The notes under the pieces: model-generated
Seen by the model: the letters and a program-made list of their open reading frames with translations, nothing else
Database searches by the model: none
Told to the model about the DNA's origin: nothing
Source: Brugia malayi
Lineage: Eukaryota; Nematoda; Chromadorea; Rhabditida; Onchocercidae
Reading direction: 5' to 3'
Length of the DNA stretch: 64,000 bases
Assembly (NCBI RefSeq): GCF_000002995.4
Contig: NW_025062478.1
Location: forward strand, 9,214,001 to 9,278,000
In this document: piece by piece, positions 1 to 12,800 of the stretch
Layout: the number at the start of each line of letters is the position of its first letter
Numbering within the stretch: position 1 is the first letter of the stretch
Translations under genes and position numbers: made by a program

Positions 1-1044
1 TCAACCGTACAACTTCTCATTACTGTAACTATTTCATTTAACAAGTTGTACCATATGACAGGAGTGCTTTTCGTTTTTCTTATTTAACTTTAGACACGTT
101 CAAAACAGCAGTATAATCGTGTAATCTAGAATATTTGGTTCAAGAAGGAAAATTTCTAGTAGAATAATGGGTGATGACGGGAACTTTCGACTTGTTTAAT
201 AAGAAGTTTTACATTTTTATTTTATGATACTGAAAAATTTTTCCGATATTAATTTTATATGGATAAATAGATCGATCACTTGTCACTAAAAATGTGGAAT
301 TTCATGAAATTATATATATATGCTTCTCATCCTTCTCATTTTTACTAGTTTCTCAAAAAAGGGAAAGAATAGAGAAATAGATTTTAGCTAGTTATACTTC
401 AAAAGGATAAAAATGATTCTTCGAATTGAAATCATCTTCACTTCCTTCCTTTGAGAATTGAATACCAAAGTAATGAGTTACAAAGATAGCTGGAAATTTC
501 TTTTTTCATTTTTTGATTCATCTCGTTTGCATATTTTCAGAATTCTGTCTTCTTATTCGAGTGTCATGTTTTTTTTTTTAATTACTATATATAACTCATT
601 ACTCTCAATATATGCATATGGTAGCATCGATTTTCCAATTGTTTTTATGTTTTTTAAAAATATTTCTAATCGATGCAAAAATAGTATTATAATTCAAATA
701 ATCTTTGTGATAACTTAAAAACAATTTGAATTAACTTGATTTTTTTTAACGCTGTGACAATTTTACTTTTGAAATGAACAATTAAACGGTATGTCTATTA
801 AAGATAACAATCATCAGGTTAAAGCTTCCTCATTCAGTATTAATACTTGCTAAAATGGTGGATCTCTTCATTATCATATTCCAACTCTTATCCTTTGTAA
901 AATTGATAATAATAATAATTCAAAGATTACAAAATGCTTATCACTTGCCATAATAACTTTCTGCAATTCATTCCTGGAAAAAAAAATTGGTATTTATTTC
1001 TTTGCAAATGTGATTAAGAGTGCAATTTTTTTAGATTTTAAAAT

Positions 1045-1074
1045 GGAGAGAGAGGGAGAGAGAGAGAGAGAGAG
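1045..1074. repeat. (GA)n microsatellite
   Basis: Almost uninterrupted GA dinucleotides in intergenic DNA. A similar tract lies at about 6605-6629. Confidence 0.9.
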
Positions 1075-1920
1075 AAAAAGAATCTGAGATTAATGAATGG
1101 TACTGCGTATTGTTCGACATAGAATGCTTATTGAAATAAACAAATCTAAAGAATTTCTTCATGAAGTGGACATCAGCTAACGATCACTCAATTACTGCCG
1201 TATCTTTGGAAGTAAAAACAGCAAGTAGTTTAGATTGCATGAAAATGAATAAATTGTAAAGTGCTGGCTGTAAATTGGAATTAAATTATCGCAAATATTT
1301 GAAAGGTAATTTTGAAGTAGTAAACGCTTCTAGCATAATGCAGAGAATTGCTATCAAATAATCAAACAAATTAGGGTACTATGAACTTAAGTCATCATTT
1401 ATCATTAGGATAAAGTAAAGAAATGAAATAAGTTGAGATTTTTTGAAAATATTACTAAGATATAGTGTATAGCTATATTGTCATCAAACAAGTGAAATTG
1501 ATCTCGAAATTATCTCCTATATCTCAATCGATTTATCAGTTAGGATGATGAATTGAGAAGAGGGATTTGATATCAACTTAAAAGAAGGAAGCTGTGTTAT
1601 AAAATCTTTACGACTTTTCGTCTGATCAGTCAACATAGAATGGCAAAAGAAACAAAAAAGTGAAATAATTTTCTATGTCCTTTTTTTTTCTCAATGAATT
1701 TACCATGAATGATACATTTTCCAGTGAATATAAATAATTCCTTTAAAATTTCTATCTAATTCATATTTACATCTTTCGATACAACGATATATTCTTTATT
1801 TCAAATCATTTTCAAATAACACAATTTTAATCTTTTCATGATAGATTTACAATAATTATCATATTCAACCTAAATACATGCCACGTGAAACTAACGTACG
1901 TCATTCTGTTTACACTGTGA

Positions 1921-1966
1921 TTTCATCAAATATTTGATGAAAATCTTTGATAGAATTTCTATCAAA
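1921..1966. repeat. Perfect palindrome followed by a hairpin
   Basis: Positions 1921-1942 form a perfect palindrome with 11-base arms (tttcatcaaat and its complement). It is followed at once by an inverted repeat with 8-base arms, tttgatag at 1946-1953 and ctatcaaa at 1959-1966, around a 5-base loop. Function is unknown. Confidence 0.8.
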
Positions 1967-3841
1967 ATAAAATTTATGCCAAAATTTTTAAAGTTTAGAT
2001 AAAAATTTTTAAGTTCGGAATTGTTCATCATCCACATTTTCATTTAAATCTTGCGATTAAGAATAAATGAAGTACTGTGGATACGTGAAATGAATTGAAG
2101 TTTATTCAATTTACTTAATTTATAAGTCGGAAAATGGAATTTTGATGCTAATCAAATGCAAGGCAAAACATTTCTCAAAATTTAATTTAGCCAGAATTCT
2201 TTTGCTTTCTAAAAATTGTTAACGGAAAAAATTTCATCAGAAATTCGCTTAAAAAAATAGTTAAAAAAACTGATTGAAAGATTTTTTAAAGAACCTACTA
2301 AAGAATTTTTTTTAATCTAATTTGTTGTTTTGCAAAAGTCTTATTGTTTATGAATTATTAACATTTTTCGTTCAGTTATATTTCTGCTTGAAAATGAATC
2401 TTGAAAAGAAGTAACAAACAACTTTTATAATGAGAATATTTGTCATTTTAAGACTCTTTAATCTATCATCGCTCTATCTTCTCTTTTTTCATTTTAATTC
2501 TATGACAATTTTTTTTGGAGTATAAGTGGAAAGGATTTGGAGTAAAAACGGAGAAAAAAAACATTTCATTTCATTAATCGTTTGTCTCTCTTATTGTCAG
2601 TATTTCCCACATTTCTCTTTTCTAAATGGTTATTTCAAATTAACGAGAGCTATCTGTTAGTTAAAAAAAACTGAAAAAAAAAGTAGAAGGCAGGTGGACA
2701 TATTGAAATTTAAAATCTAAAAGTAACAAACAAAATTTTCCCATCATAATTTTTTTTTTTTCCTTTAAAAAATTACAGCAACTTTTTTTTTTTGTATTCT
2801 TAACGACAAATGAGTATATTTTTTTGAAAATTCCTCTCGAATGAAACGTTAATGAGAGTTGTACTGTAGCTAAGATATACTTGAATACTGTAGTTTTAAT
2901 ATTTGATAAACCACGAAATAAATTCATACTGCTTATTGAGTGAAATGAAATTAAGAGAATCGGAACGAAGGAAATGTTTTGCCTTAAGGCATTATTTAAT
3001 AAAGGTATTATTTGAAGAATAGTAACTTTATTACGACATCGTTTATGGATAAATACCTGTTGTTGTTGTAGGGGAGCAGAGTTGATTGTAGTGACCAGTC
3101 CTATATGACATTATTTAAAGATGAAATTAGCAAAGATAGAAATGTGAAAAAAAATGAAAAAATTTAATCCAAAATTTTACAGTCTATTTGAAATATTGTC
3201 CATTAAACAAAGTTTTAATTAATTAATATCACTCAATTTCTTTTAAAAATTAATCCAATGGTTTTTATTTGTTTTACTTTAGAGTTTTTTTTTTTAAATC
3301 AGTGCAGTAAATTAACAAATAATTTAATTGGAGGGAGATTAAATTAAATATGACTTTAAACTATGTGAATGACTCATCAGTGGCTATTTCGATTAAATTA
3401 TATCTGAAATTCTATTTTGACTGCATATAGAGCTGCACAAAACTGAAATGGTAAATGGTAAACTAGAGAATCCCTTGATTACTATTCCTTGATCACTTGA
3501 GACAAACATCAGAAGACTATTTCTTAGTGTCCTGGATATACTGTATGCTTAAATAAAGTATCTGTCATTGTAACATTTACTCGGTTGAACATGTCACTGT
3601 CATAAATCTGTCGCTATAGCTGATAACTCTCTTGTGACACAATGCATGAAGGTTATAAATAGCAAAATATCTGAATGAAATTTCATTGAAAATTTTAAAG
3701 AATAGAAACTATCTAACAGTACTGTCAATCTACCCATTATCACTTACCTGCATTATCTATCGGTAAGTCTTAATCTACCCATTTTATATTGCAATTTATT
3801 TTCTCATCTTTTTATGAAATGTAATGCAAATGCTACTATAA

Positions 3842-5091
3842 TTATATCAGTGATTTATTTACCAAACAAATTATGAGAAATGTTATGAACAAATTTGAAA
3901 CGAATAGGTAAGTGGTGGTGACTGCAGTTGCTGAATGGCCATTGCACAGTTCTTTGGCACAATAGCACTTCCTCATCTCTTTCAATCTGTAAAATTTCGA
4001 GATTAAAGAAGAAAAGGAAAATGAAGTTGGATTAAATGATAACATTGACTGCTATTTTATTATATTTTATATTCATTATCCATTGACTTTATGTCTCTTA
4101 TCAGTAACTTATCAACACTTCATGTATCCATCCGAAAGTTTTACTAACAAAAATTAAAAGAATTTACTTCCAGACATTCATATTCACACATTCACCATCT
4201 TTTAGCTTTCTCTCCTCCGAATCTGCACATCGTTTTTCAACGTAGTATGAACCATCCTGAAAATTTTAATTACTGTTTCTTTCTTTTTTTTTTTCATTTG
4301 AAATAATCAATTTGAAATAATCTATCTTATCAGAAAATATTGCACTATAACAATTGACGGAAGGGCACCAAATTATTACTCTTGCTGAATTTCTAAATTG
4401 TTTATGATAGAAAAAATCGTTGCTCTGACATTTTTAATTTTAAGAAAGCTTAAAATTACTCAAATAGTTAAATTACAGAAATACAATCAATAAACTATTG
4501 ATAACCAGTTTAATAAATTTTTCAAGGTTTTTGAATAACTAATCAAAAATAATTCAGAGGATAAAACAGAAATGTATTTAATGAACAAATATTAAAGGAA
4601 ACTTGTAATTAATTCTTTATATTTCCCCTTCTTCTTTCAAATTTACCGATGAACAAATTGAACAGGAAGATTTATTTATTTATTATTTTTTTTTTATTTT
4701 TCAAAAACTATTAAAATGTTATCATTTGTCCATTCCTGAACATTGCATTTTTCTATTTCGCTCTCAAATGATCTGAAAAAAGCTTTACCGAATCATTGTG
4801 AAAATTTTGATTTTTATTATCCGCATAAAATGAAAATTGGAGAAGTGCTGGTATAAAATTTTGATAAGATATGCAAATATATCTTTGTAAAATGGAAGCG
4901 GAACAAACTGTATTTAATGCAGTAACTGAAATGCAACCATTTCGAATTCCACTACCAGTACAGTTTATTTTTTTTGGTTCACCTTTACAGGTTGCTGTTG
5001 GAGCACTCAAAAATACACCACATGAATAACATTGAAATGGTGATGAGGATGTTATGGGAAGTATAGGTAGCCATAACAATGTTAGTAGCAT
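3842..5091 (-). CDS. Ly6/uPAR-like GPI-anchored surface protein
   Basis: Three exons at 5091-4909, 4256-4168 and 3986-3842 join in phase to give 138 residues. The start is the ATG at 5091, two bases after an attcag acceptor that could take a spliced leader. Residues 1-17 form a signal peptide (MLLTLLWLPILPI...), directly followed by CYSC. Further cysteines follow in SATCKG, INCTG, NGCIS, KRCAD and GECV. The C-terminal CYCAKELCNG matches the closing CxC...CN signature of Ly6/three-finger domains. It is followed by Ser/Thr-rich residues and a strongly hydrophobic tail, as in GPI-anchored members. The family acts at the cell surface, for example modulating receptors and channels in nematode neurons. 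The exact ligand cannot be told from sequence. No close neighbour belongs to the same pathway. Confidence 0.8.
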
Positions 5092-5221
5092 TCCTGAATA
5101 GTTAAAATGCCATTAATTTAACTCTGAAAATTCCGAATAGAAAGCAATTAAATCGAATACTTAAATAACATTTTGAAAATAAAAGAGAACATTGAATGAG
5201 AGTGATGTGTGAAGAGGCGAG

Positions 5222-5624
5222 TTAACATAGCAATTTTGTAAGACATCTCAGAGCAATTCTGATTATTCTGATAACAAAATGATGAAAACAATCATCAAAA
5301 TCTCTAAAACATCTAATTTTGCTATCTGCTGAATGATTAGTGATAATGATACTGAGAGCAATGAATGCAGCAGTGATAACAGCTTTAATTTTAATTGTCA
5401 GATAATAGAGAACAGACAACAATCTGTGCATTGCAGCATTCATGATACCGACATTCTGGCAAATCCATAATTGACGAACAGATTGTGGCGGAGCTGCCAG
5501 ATGTTAGCAGTGTAAATTGAAGTGAAAACATATGTGCTGATATGATCAATAAAAGACAACAAAGAAGCCAAATGGATGGTCGAAGTGATAAGAAAAAGTT
5601 AGATTTCGAATGCTGATAATCCAC
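5222..5624 (-). other. Overlapping hydrophobic Cys-containing ORFs, possible secreted peptide gene
   Basis: Two minus-strand frames overlap. The upstream one (5624-5391) has a hydrophobic leader-like stretch followed by PECRYHECC. The downstream one (5443-5222) has a hydrophobic stretch followed by a Cys tail with RCFRDFDDCF. They could be exons of one small secreted protein, but I found no splice pair that joins them in phase. It may be chance. Confidence 0.2.
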
Positions 5625-6126
5625 ATTTCATAAAAATGAAATCATTGGAATTGATGAGTAGCATTCACTGTAAAATGCACAACAGATAAGCTTTAAGGAG
5701 TTAAACTAGGAGAATGTGATAAATTTAATATCATTTCTTGTTTAGCTTTTTGGATGAATCATAATAATAAAATTGATTTGAGCTAAATAAAATCAAACTA
5801 AGTTAGGACAAATTAACAGTGGAATAGCATTAGCAGATATTAACTGTACCAATAATATTATCATTTATATAGAAAGATCAGGTGACAATACTTACGATTT
5901 ATATATTACTTTATAGCAAGAAATAATTGACCAAAAATCAAACTCAAAGCTAAAATGTTGACTTTCAAATGGAAAAATATCAAAAATTCCGATAAATTTC
6001 ATCTTCAGTAATTCTCTTTTTTTAAAAAAGATAGAATTAACTGTTTTATGGCAAACGAAAATGGACAGAACTAATCTTATATGGTTGCAAGTTTTGGCAA
6101 TAATAAAATTGTTGAGAGCTGAGCAA

Positions 6127-6152
6127 AGGTCAGGTCAGGTTAGGTCAGGTCA
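6127..6152 (+). repeat. Tandem AGGTC pentamers (nuclear-receptor half-site-like)
   Basis: Five consecutive pentamers read AGGTC, AGGTC, AGGTT, AGGTC, AGGTC and then A. Overlapping AGGTCA matches resemble nuclear-receptor half-sites. It is not the nematode telomere unit TTAGGC. Confidence 0.75.
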
Positions 6153-7862
6153 AATGAACAATGATAGAAAAGCAGCAGGTGTGACGATAATACATCATTA
6201 CTACGAGAATCTATCTGTATTGTTGGGAAGATGTTAATACTTACAAGTACCATTGCTATTGTGGTACTTTTAATCAAATGGAAAACAAGAAATTCTTGAA
6301 GAATGATCTCCCAGTAATTTTAGATCTAACAAAGCTTATTGAAAGCTTATCTTAAGTCTTCCAGTAACAAATTATTGATTTCCGAGATCTTCGCAGCATC
6401 TCATTCTGACCATTTATATTATTAATGCAAAGAAATTGTCATAGCAATAGCTCAGCTTATTATTGCATATTCTTTAATGGACATAAATTAATAGCTATGC
6501 TAACAAATAGATTAGTTTTGACAATAATTATCAAATTTAATTTCTATTCAGTACTGAATTTCAACGAATAATTCGAGATTAGTTTTACTACATTTAGGAA
6601 ATAAGAGGAGAGGAGAGAGAGAGAGAGAGTGAGAACGAGAGAAAAGATTTATAATTGAAAAGTATTAGTTATGATTGTAGGGATAAAGTTCATTTCTATT
6701 TATTAGGACAATTAAAACTTTTAAGAGAAAAACAGCTGTTGATACATATAACTCTTCTTTAAATGGCAAATTCAAGAATTTTTCAATCAAGATTTCTGAA
6801 AGATAGTGATATTTGTCACAATTGGAAGGATAAAATTCAAATGAACTAAAAAATTTGCAAGAGATTCAAGAAGATGTAAGAAATGCATGAAGAATTCGTC
6901 AATAATTCTTGTCGGTTTCTCATACTTACTTCATGGTTAGAATTAAACATTAAATGTTAATAATGAGGAAAATTAGTAATGTCTCTGAATCAGTATTTAG
7001 AGATAATAATTAGTAATAAGTACTAATGCTTAGCTAATAAAGAAAGTTAATGTCAGTTATTCATACAAAATTTGAGTGCAAAGTTATTAAATTATTGAAT
7101 TGTTTGCTAGAGCTTAAAAAAGACAATTGAATTCATATATTAAAGTTGAGCTCTATTGAAATGCTTACCACTTTGTCATAAAAAAGGATAATAGGTAGGT
7201 ATTTAGAGATTTAACTTCATTTTGTCATTTTCATTATCATTTGAAAAGGAAAATTTGATGAGAATAAGAAAATAAATGTTATAAACAAAATTTGTTGACT
7301 AAAGTTTGCAGTGTTAAAGAGAGACATTTTTAAAAATTGTTGGTATTCCTCCCATTTTTTTTTCATTTCACTAGTAAAATGAGGGTAGAGAAGGAAATCA
7401 ATGTTATTCTTTACTGCTACTCTCCGCCTTTCTGCTTTACTTTCAACTAGTGCAAGTTTATATCAGCTAAAGAAATTAATCATTAACTGATATTTCTTCA
7501 CTTCAATAATATAACAATTCAAATTTCAAATTTTGTTTAAAATGAACGAAACTATTTCACTTCCTCTTCATTGACATATTAATCCTCGAGTATGTTTGAA
7601 ATAAGAAAGCAAGTTAAGTTACTTTGAAACGTGTTGAAGTATTTGTCTAAAAAATTACGGCGAAAAATTTTCCTTAATTTAATCACAATCATTTAGCTAA
7701 ATGGAATATAATGAAATGGAAAAATTAGAAAGGAATTATTGAAGTGGAATGAATGAAGAGAAATGATAGAGAATTATGGAAGGAGGTTTCGAATCTAATT
7801 TGATATATTCGCTAAAGGAATTATTTTATTTTATTTTAATTTATTTTTTGGTTGTTTAACTC

Positions 7863-8099
7863 TTGACTTTTTTCATTAAGATTATTCATTCTTGTATAGA
7901 TTCTTCTTGTATTTTTAATGTACATTCTTTACCAGATTCTTTTTTGAAGAAATGTTCTGAACCTTGGATTATGCTGGAAAGTTGTAAGAATACTTCTTTT
8001 TATAGTTATTGCTGTGTACGATATTATAATAAGTGTAGATTTAATTCAATTAATAAACATTTAGTTTTCAAAGTTAAATTTTTTTATTTCGACTTTTAA
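7863..8099 (+). other. Cys-rich exon-like open frame in a T-skewed island
   Basis: An acceptor-like ttttttcattaag precedes a frame of about 70 codons. Its cysteines run HSC, SSC, KKC, ESC, YCC and NKC, ending CRFN. The spacing is only loosely like a Ly6 domain (CC...CN), and no hydrophobic anchor follows. No partner exons with a signal peptide could be joined with confidence; a leader-like frame at 7401 (MLFFTATLRLSALL...) is a possible first exon. It may be a real but incomplete small secreted gene, a degenerate copy, or chance. Confidence 0.25.
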
Positions 8100-9845
8100 C
8101 TTTTCTCTTTTATTTTAGTCTTTTTTTTTGCTTTGTTGCTTTTTATTGGAGTTTTTTAGACTGGAGAACTAATGAAAAGTTGTATTTTTATGTTTAAGGT
8201 TTTATATTATAAGTCAGTGTATTTCATTGTGTATTCGTATTTGATATTTCTTACTTTATTTTATTAGTTTTTTTCTTTTTCTTTTTTGAGTGGAATGTTT
8301 ATTTTGGGATCTAATCACGTTTTTTTTTTTTTGGGTTTTTTCGTTTGTTTTCTTTTTTTTTATCTCATATTTCCTACTATATTAATCTTTTCGCTGCTAT
8401 TTTTTTCCTAATATTATTTTTCTTGTCTTTTTAGTTATGTTTTTTATAATACTAATATAATTTTTTGCATTATTTTTAATTCTCGATTAAAAGATTTAAA
8501 ATAATTTCGAGTTCATCGTTTATTTTTGCTGCCTTTTTTATTTTCATTTTAATGTTATTTTTTTAGTTTTGTTATTTGTACTTCTTATTTTGTCAACTTC
8601 GGGTGACAGTGATTTTTCTTATTTTGGTTAATTACGATGTAATTTAGAAGGTTTATAATTATTAGTAATGTACAATAGACGGACAGAACACAACGATAAT
8701 TCACATCAAAGGACCGAAATTTCACTGTACTTGAATTTACAGTAGGTTGACAAAAGAATCCAAAACACAGATTGATGCCCAATAACCTACTACTGAATTT
8801 CAGTGCTATTAATATCAACCCAGGTTAACGACGTACTTCTCCCTAATACTGACTGAATCAGGAAAAAAAAAACGGTCAGCTTAAAAGCTGCTACATTAGC
8901 GGAGTGATGCCCAGAAATATATGCAAACCAAAAGTCGAAAAGAGTTCCGAATGAGCAGAATCCGAAAGGTTCATAGATTACTACGAAGTAATTTTTAATC
9001 CTTGAAATAGTTTAGCCGACTGATATTTTGAGCGTATTATATGGTTGCATAAAACGCATACCCTCTTTTATATGAATAACTACTCCTGCAACTAACCTAA
9101 TGAATTCCTGATTTGCTGACTTCGCAGCTTCTCAATAGTTTTTCATTAATTTCAAAGCATTCTAAAAAAGAAAAAAAATTAAAAAAATATTAGCTGGGAT
9201 TAAGTATTTCCACCATTGGAATTTTTTTTCAAATCTCCACTTTAATTTTCGCTTAAGTTTTCACCTTGAATTGAAAATTTAATTTTAATATAAATCAAGT
9301 TAATTTTTTATTAGCAGAGCTATGATTTTTTATGGTATCTATGATTTTTTGAATGATTTTTGTGTCTATGATTTTTCGAAATACCGATACTTGATTAACA
9401 GTTAAGATAAAATTCTTAGTCAAAATTATTATTTAACAAGCTCAATCATAAAAGACAATGGAAATAAAAAGCACATTTGACTTCACAACTCTAATGTTTC
9501 ATCAACCTGACTTAACAAAAAAAAAAAAATACAATTCAAGAATTTTCGAAACACTTCACAAAAACTGGAGGAAAAAAAACGAAATGAGCAAAACTGAAAT
9601 GTATCATATATTTCGAATAAAGAATTTCACTATTTTAGGAAGAAAATTTGTTCCTAGATTTGAATAAAACTGCAAAAGTCACAATATTCAAAAAATTTTT
9701 ATGCTTTGTAATTAAGAAGCATTCAGAACTGAACAAGCTTCTACCATAACCATTCTGATACATCGAGAATTTATTATTTAAAGACATTGATGTATCAAAA
9801 ATTAAAAGAATTAGTTACAGCATCTTTGACAAAAATACACAATTT

Positions 9846-12800
9846 CTATTCGATATCAATAATCTCGTTTGATGTATCAACTTCGACCTTTCGTTTAAAA
9901 TCATAAGTTTCAGATAGTCTGCGATAATATTCGCTGGTTTTGCTGATCATCTGAAACTGAAGGCATTCAAAATTCCAAGATTAGTATAAATTCTGTGTTT
10001 CATAAATCAAATATTTAAGCATCATAAATTCCTCTGCTGTAATCGTTCAACACTGATGACAGAACTGATCATATGAATTGAAAAATTAATATTAATACCA
10101 TTACAGTAATAAGACTAAAACTTAATAATCAAAATATCTCAAAGAGATGCATGCAATACTACTGTTTACAACTTCTCATTTTCACTCATTTTTTTTAACT
10201 CCCTTTTGTCTCATCTTATGTTATCTAATTGCTTCCTTTTATATACCGGAAAATAGCCCTAGAGCCAAAACCGGAGCAGCAGAGTCCTAAAATTCTCCTC
10301 CAAACATCTATGCAACCAGAAAGATAGCGTTTTAACTAAAGTTTTGAAGATAACATTACAAAATAATGATAAAAACATAAGCAAGCTTACATCGTCAATT
10401 TGCTCTCGCATTTCATAATAAAAAGCTTTCACCATATCTGGCGTCTTACTTTCCAGCACTTCCGCAATAGTATCAAAATCTTTTCCATATCGTTGAAATG
10501 CTATTTAAAAAAAAAAGAAATGATGTGGAGAAATTCAAAAAAATTATAGAATATTATGTGCATGGAAAGAGGAAAGACGAAAAATCGCCGCAGCTACTAA
10601 ACAATTAGAAAACATTAGCCACTATACACAAATATAAATATTTCTAAATTGTAAGTAGCATTTGAAGAAAGGAAATGTATTTCTGAAATTTGATTTGTTT
10701 TTAAAAGAAGTGATACTCACCAAATAAAGCCTGCCACTTTTCTTTGTAGGACCATGATGGAGAACGTCGAGGACGACCAGAAGTTGCAGACGGAAGTCGA
10801 CTAATTCGATAACGTTCCAAATCTAAAATATTACGAACAATTTAAACAAAATCTTTCCATTCCACTCTAAAATAAATTACTTATTCACATCAGCACAAAA
10901 CCTTAGAACAAAATTGAAAATCTTATCTAAACCAACTTTCATTTAATTCCTTTTCAAATTGAATTCGTAATATATGTTCCAGTCTTACACAATTTCCTCG
11001 TGCAAGCATTTCTTCCCGTTCCAGTTGTCTAAACAATGAAAATATTAGAAAATTTAAGATCGCTAAGACAGTCTATTTCCAGTGTTAAATTGTTCATAGT
11101 ATTTTAGAACTAGAGACTTACATTCTATCACAATGCTATCAAATCATCCCATAATCCATTCAATGATGGGATGTCAGATGAAAAAAGCAGAAGTATTTGA
11201 AGTACAAGTTTTTGTCCAAAAGACCAGTTATAAATAAAAATAAACGTAATTATCAAAAAACATCGAAATAAAGAGTCGTTATTTCAAAACATTCTAGAAA
11301 ATCACAAAAACACATGCTTTAAAATCCGTATGTATCGCATTTCTGGTGGTCGAATAATGCTGACAATTTGCAAATCATCGTCATCTACTTCAGTAACGCC
11401 TTTCATAGATGATGATGATGACTGTGCAGTAACCTCTTCCTCAGTTGCAAATTCCACAAATCGTTCCACAACTTCCGCTATACCTAGAATCGTAATGGCC
11501 GATCTAATACTTCATCTAGTCAATTGAAATTCTTGCAAAGAAACAAAGATTCTGTAGTATTTTAGATTTTCAAATCTTAAAGTGCTTCCAAAAAATCACC
11601 TTTAGAACATTTAATAGTTTCTTCAGCATTAGCATTCACAACAAAATTCATTGTTTTCAGGCATAGTCTGTGACGATGATAATTTCTGCAAGGTTCATGG
11701 ATTTAAATATATTTTATAAGGAACTCAATGTTTCTCTGTATTTCAATTTGCTCAAAATCTCCAAAACAATGTAGATATGTATAAGATGAAAAACAGTGGA
11801 GAACAAGTCCTTCTAACAAGGATGACTACGAATAAGTTTTTAATTCTTCCAAATAACAAATATTAAAAAAAAAAAAAAAGAAAAAACTTGAATAATTATA
11901 AACTAATGGATACCTAAAGTGGATAAAACAGGGGTTGCAAAGTTTTATGTCACCCATCTGACGCAAATTTAAAATTTGTCCACAGTTGTAACATCGAGTG
12001 CTTTGTTTCTCTATAGCATCAATATCGCCGTCTTCAGAACTAAAATTAAAAAGACTAGTTTTATATAAGACTAGAAACCACTTTTCTTTGCTAGTATTAA
12101 ATCACATATAAACCGTCCTTAATTCATACCACAGTTAAAATGAAAAGCAAAATATGCCAATGATTTCTGGAAAGAAAGTTCCAGACTGTCATTTAGCTTT
12201 TTCGTTCCTTGGACTATAATTTGCTAACTTGTTACTGCCAGTACTGTCGCTATTTGTCAATGTTTGTCCAATGTATATATACCCATTACTAATAAATGAG
12301 AAATGAGTACGACAAAAAACAACTACCTGGACTCGGGATTGTGTTCTTCCAAGTATGCATCAATAATACTTCGAAAATTTAGCTTCTTCTTATTGTCATA
12401 ATAGAAGTTGATAATTTCTTTTATTGATTTATGTGGTAACTGAAATTCTTTCACAAATTTACGAGTAAACTCCCAGATCTTGCATTAACCATATGCTTCC
12501 TTAATTCTTCAAACTTGAAATTAATTTCAGCTTGTTTTGAATCGAAATTTTATGTGATTATACGTCAAGTGACTTTCAGTGCAGAACACAAATCTCCTTT
12601 TTCTTCGGAAATGCTTCAGTAAATTATTCTGAATAACTATTATCAGCCATTTGAGCTTCTACTAATACCTCATCTTAATCAAGGGTCCTAAAAAGAAACT
12701 AATAAAGTCAATAAAACCAGATATATTCATTAAATAACGAACCAGCTGTTTGATTTTATTAAAATGCTTTCCATATGTTTGTAATGCTTGCTTGAAAATA

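Larger units (their letters stand above)
1..3841. other. AT-rich intergenic stretch with no supported gene
   Basis: No coding exon, RNA gene or mobile element could be supported here on either strand. Open frames are short and low in complexity. The stretch contains a (GA)n tract near 1045-1074 and a pair of adjacent palindromes at 1921-1966. The right end holds the likely 3' flank of the Ly6-like gene: a tttatt (AATAAA on the minus strand) lies near 3793. Confidence 0.6.
5092..9845. other. Intergenic region with no firm gene
   Basis: Between the Ly6-like gene and the corepressor no complete gene could be built. The stretch holds the weak ORFs at 5222-5624, an AGGTC pentamer array at 6127-6152, a GA tract near 6605 and a T-skewed island at about 7850-8580 with one Cys-rich open frame. 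Confidence 0.5.
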
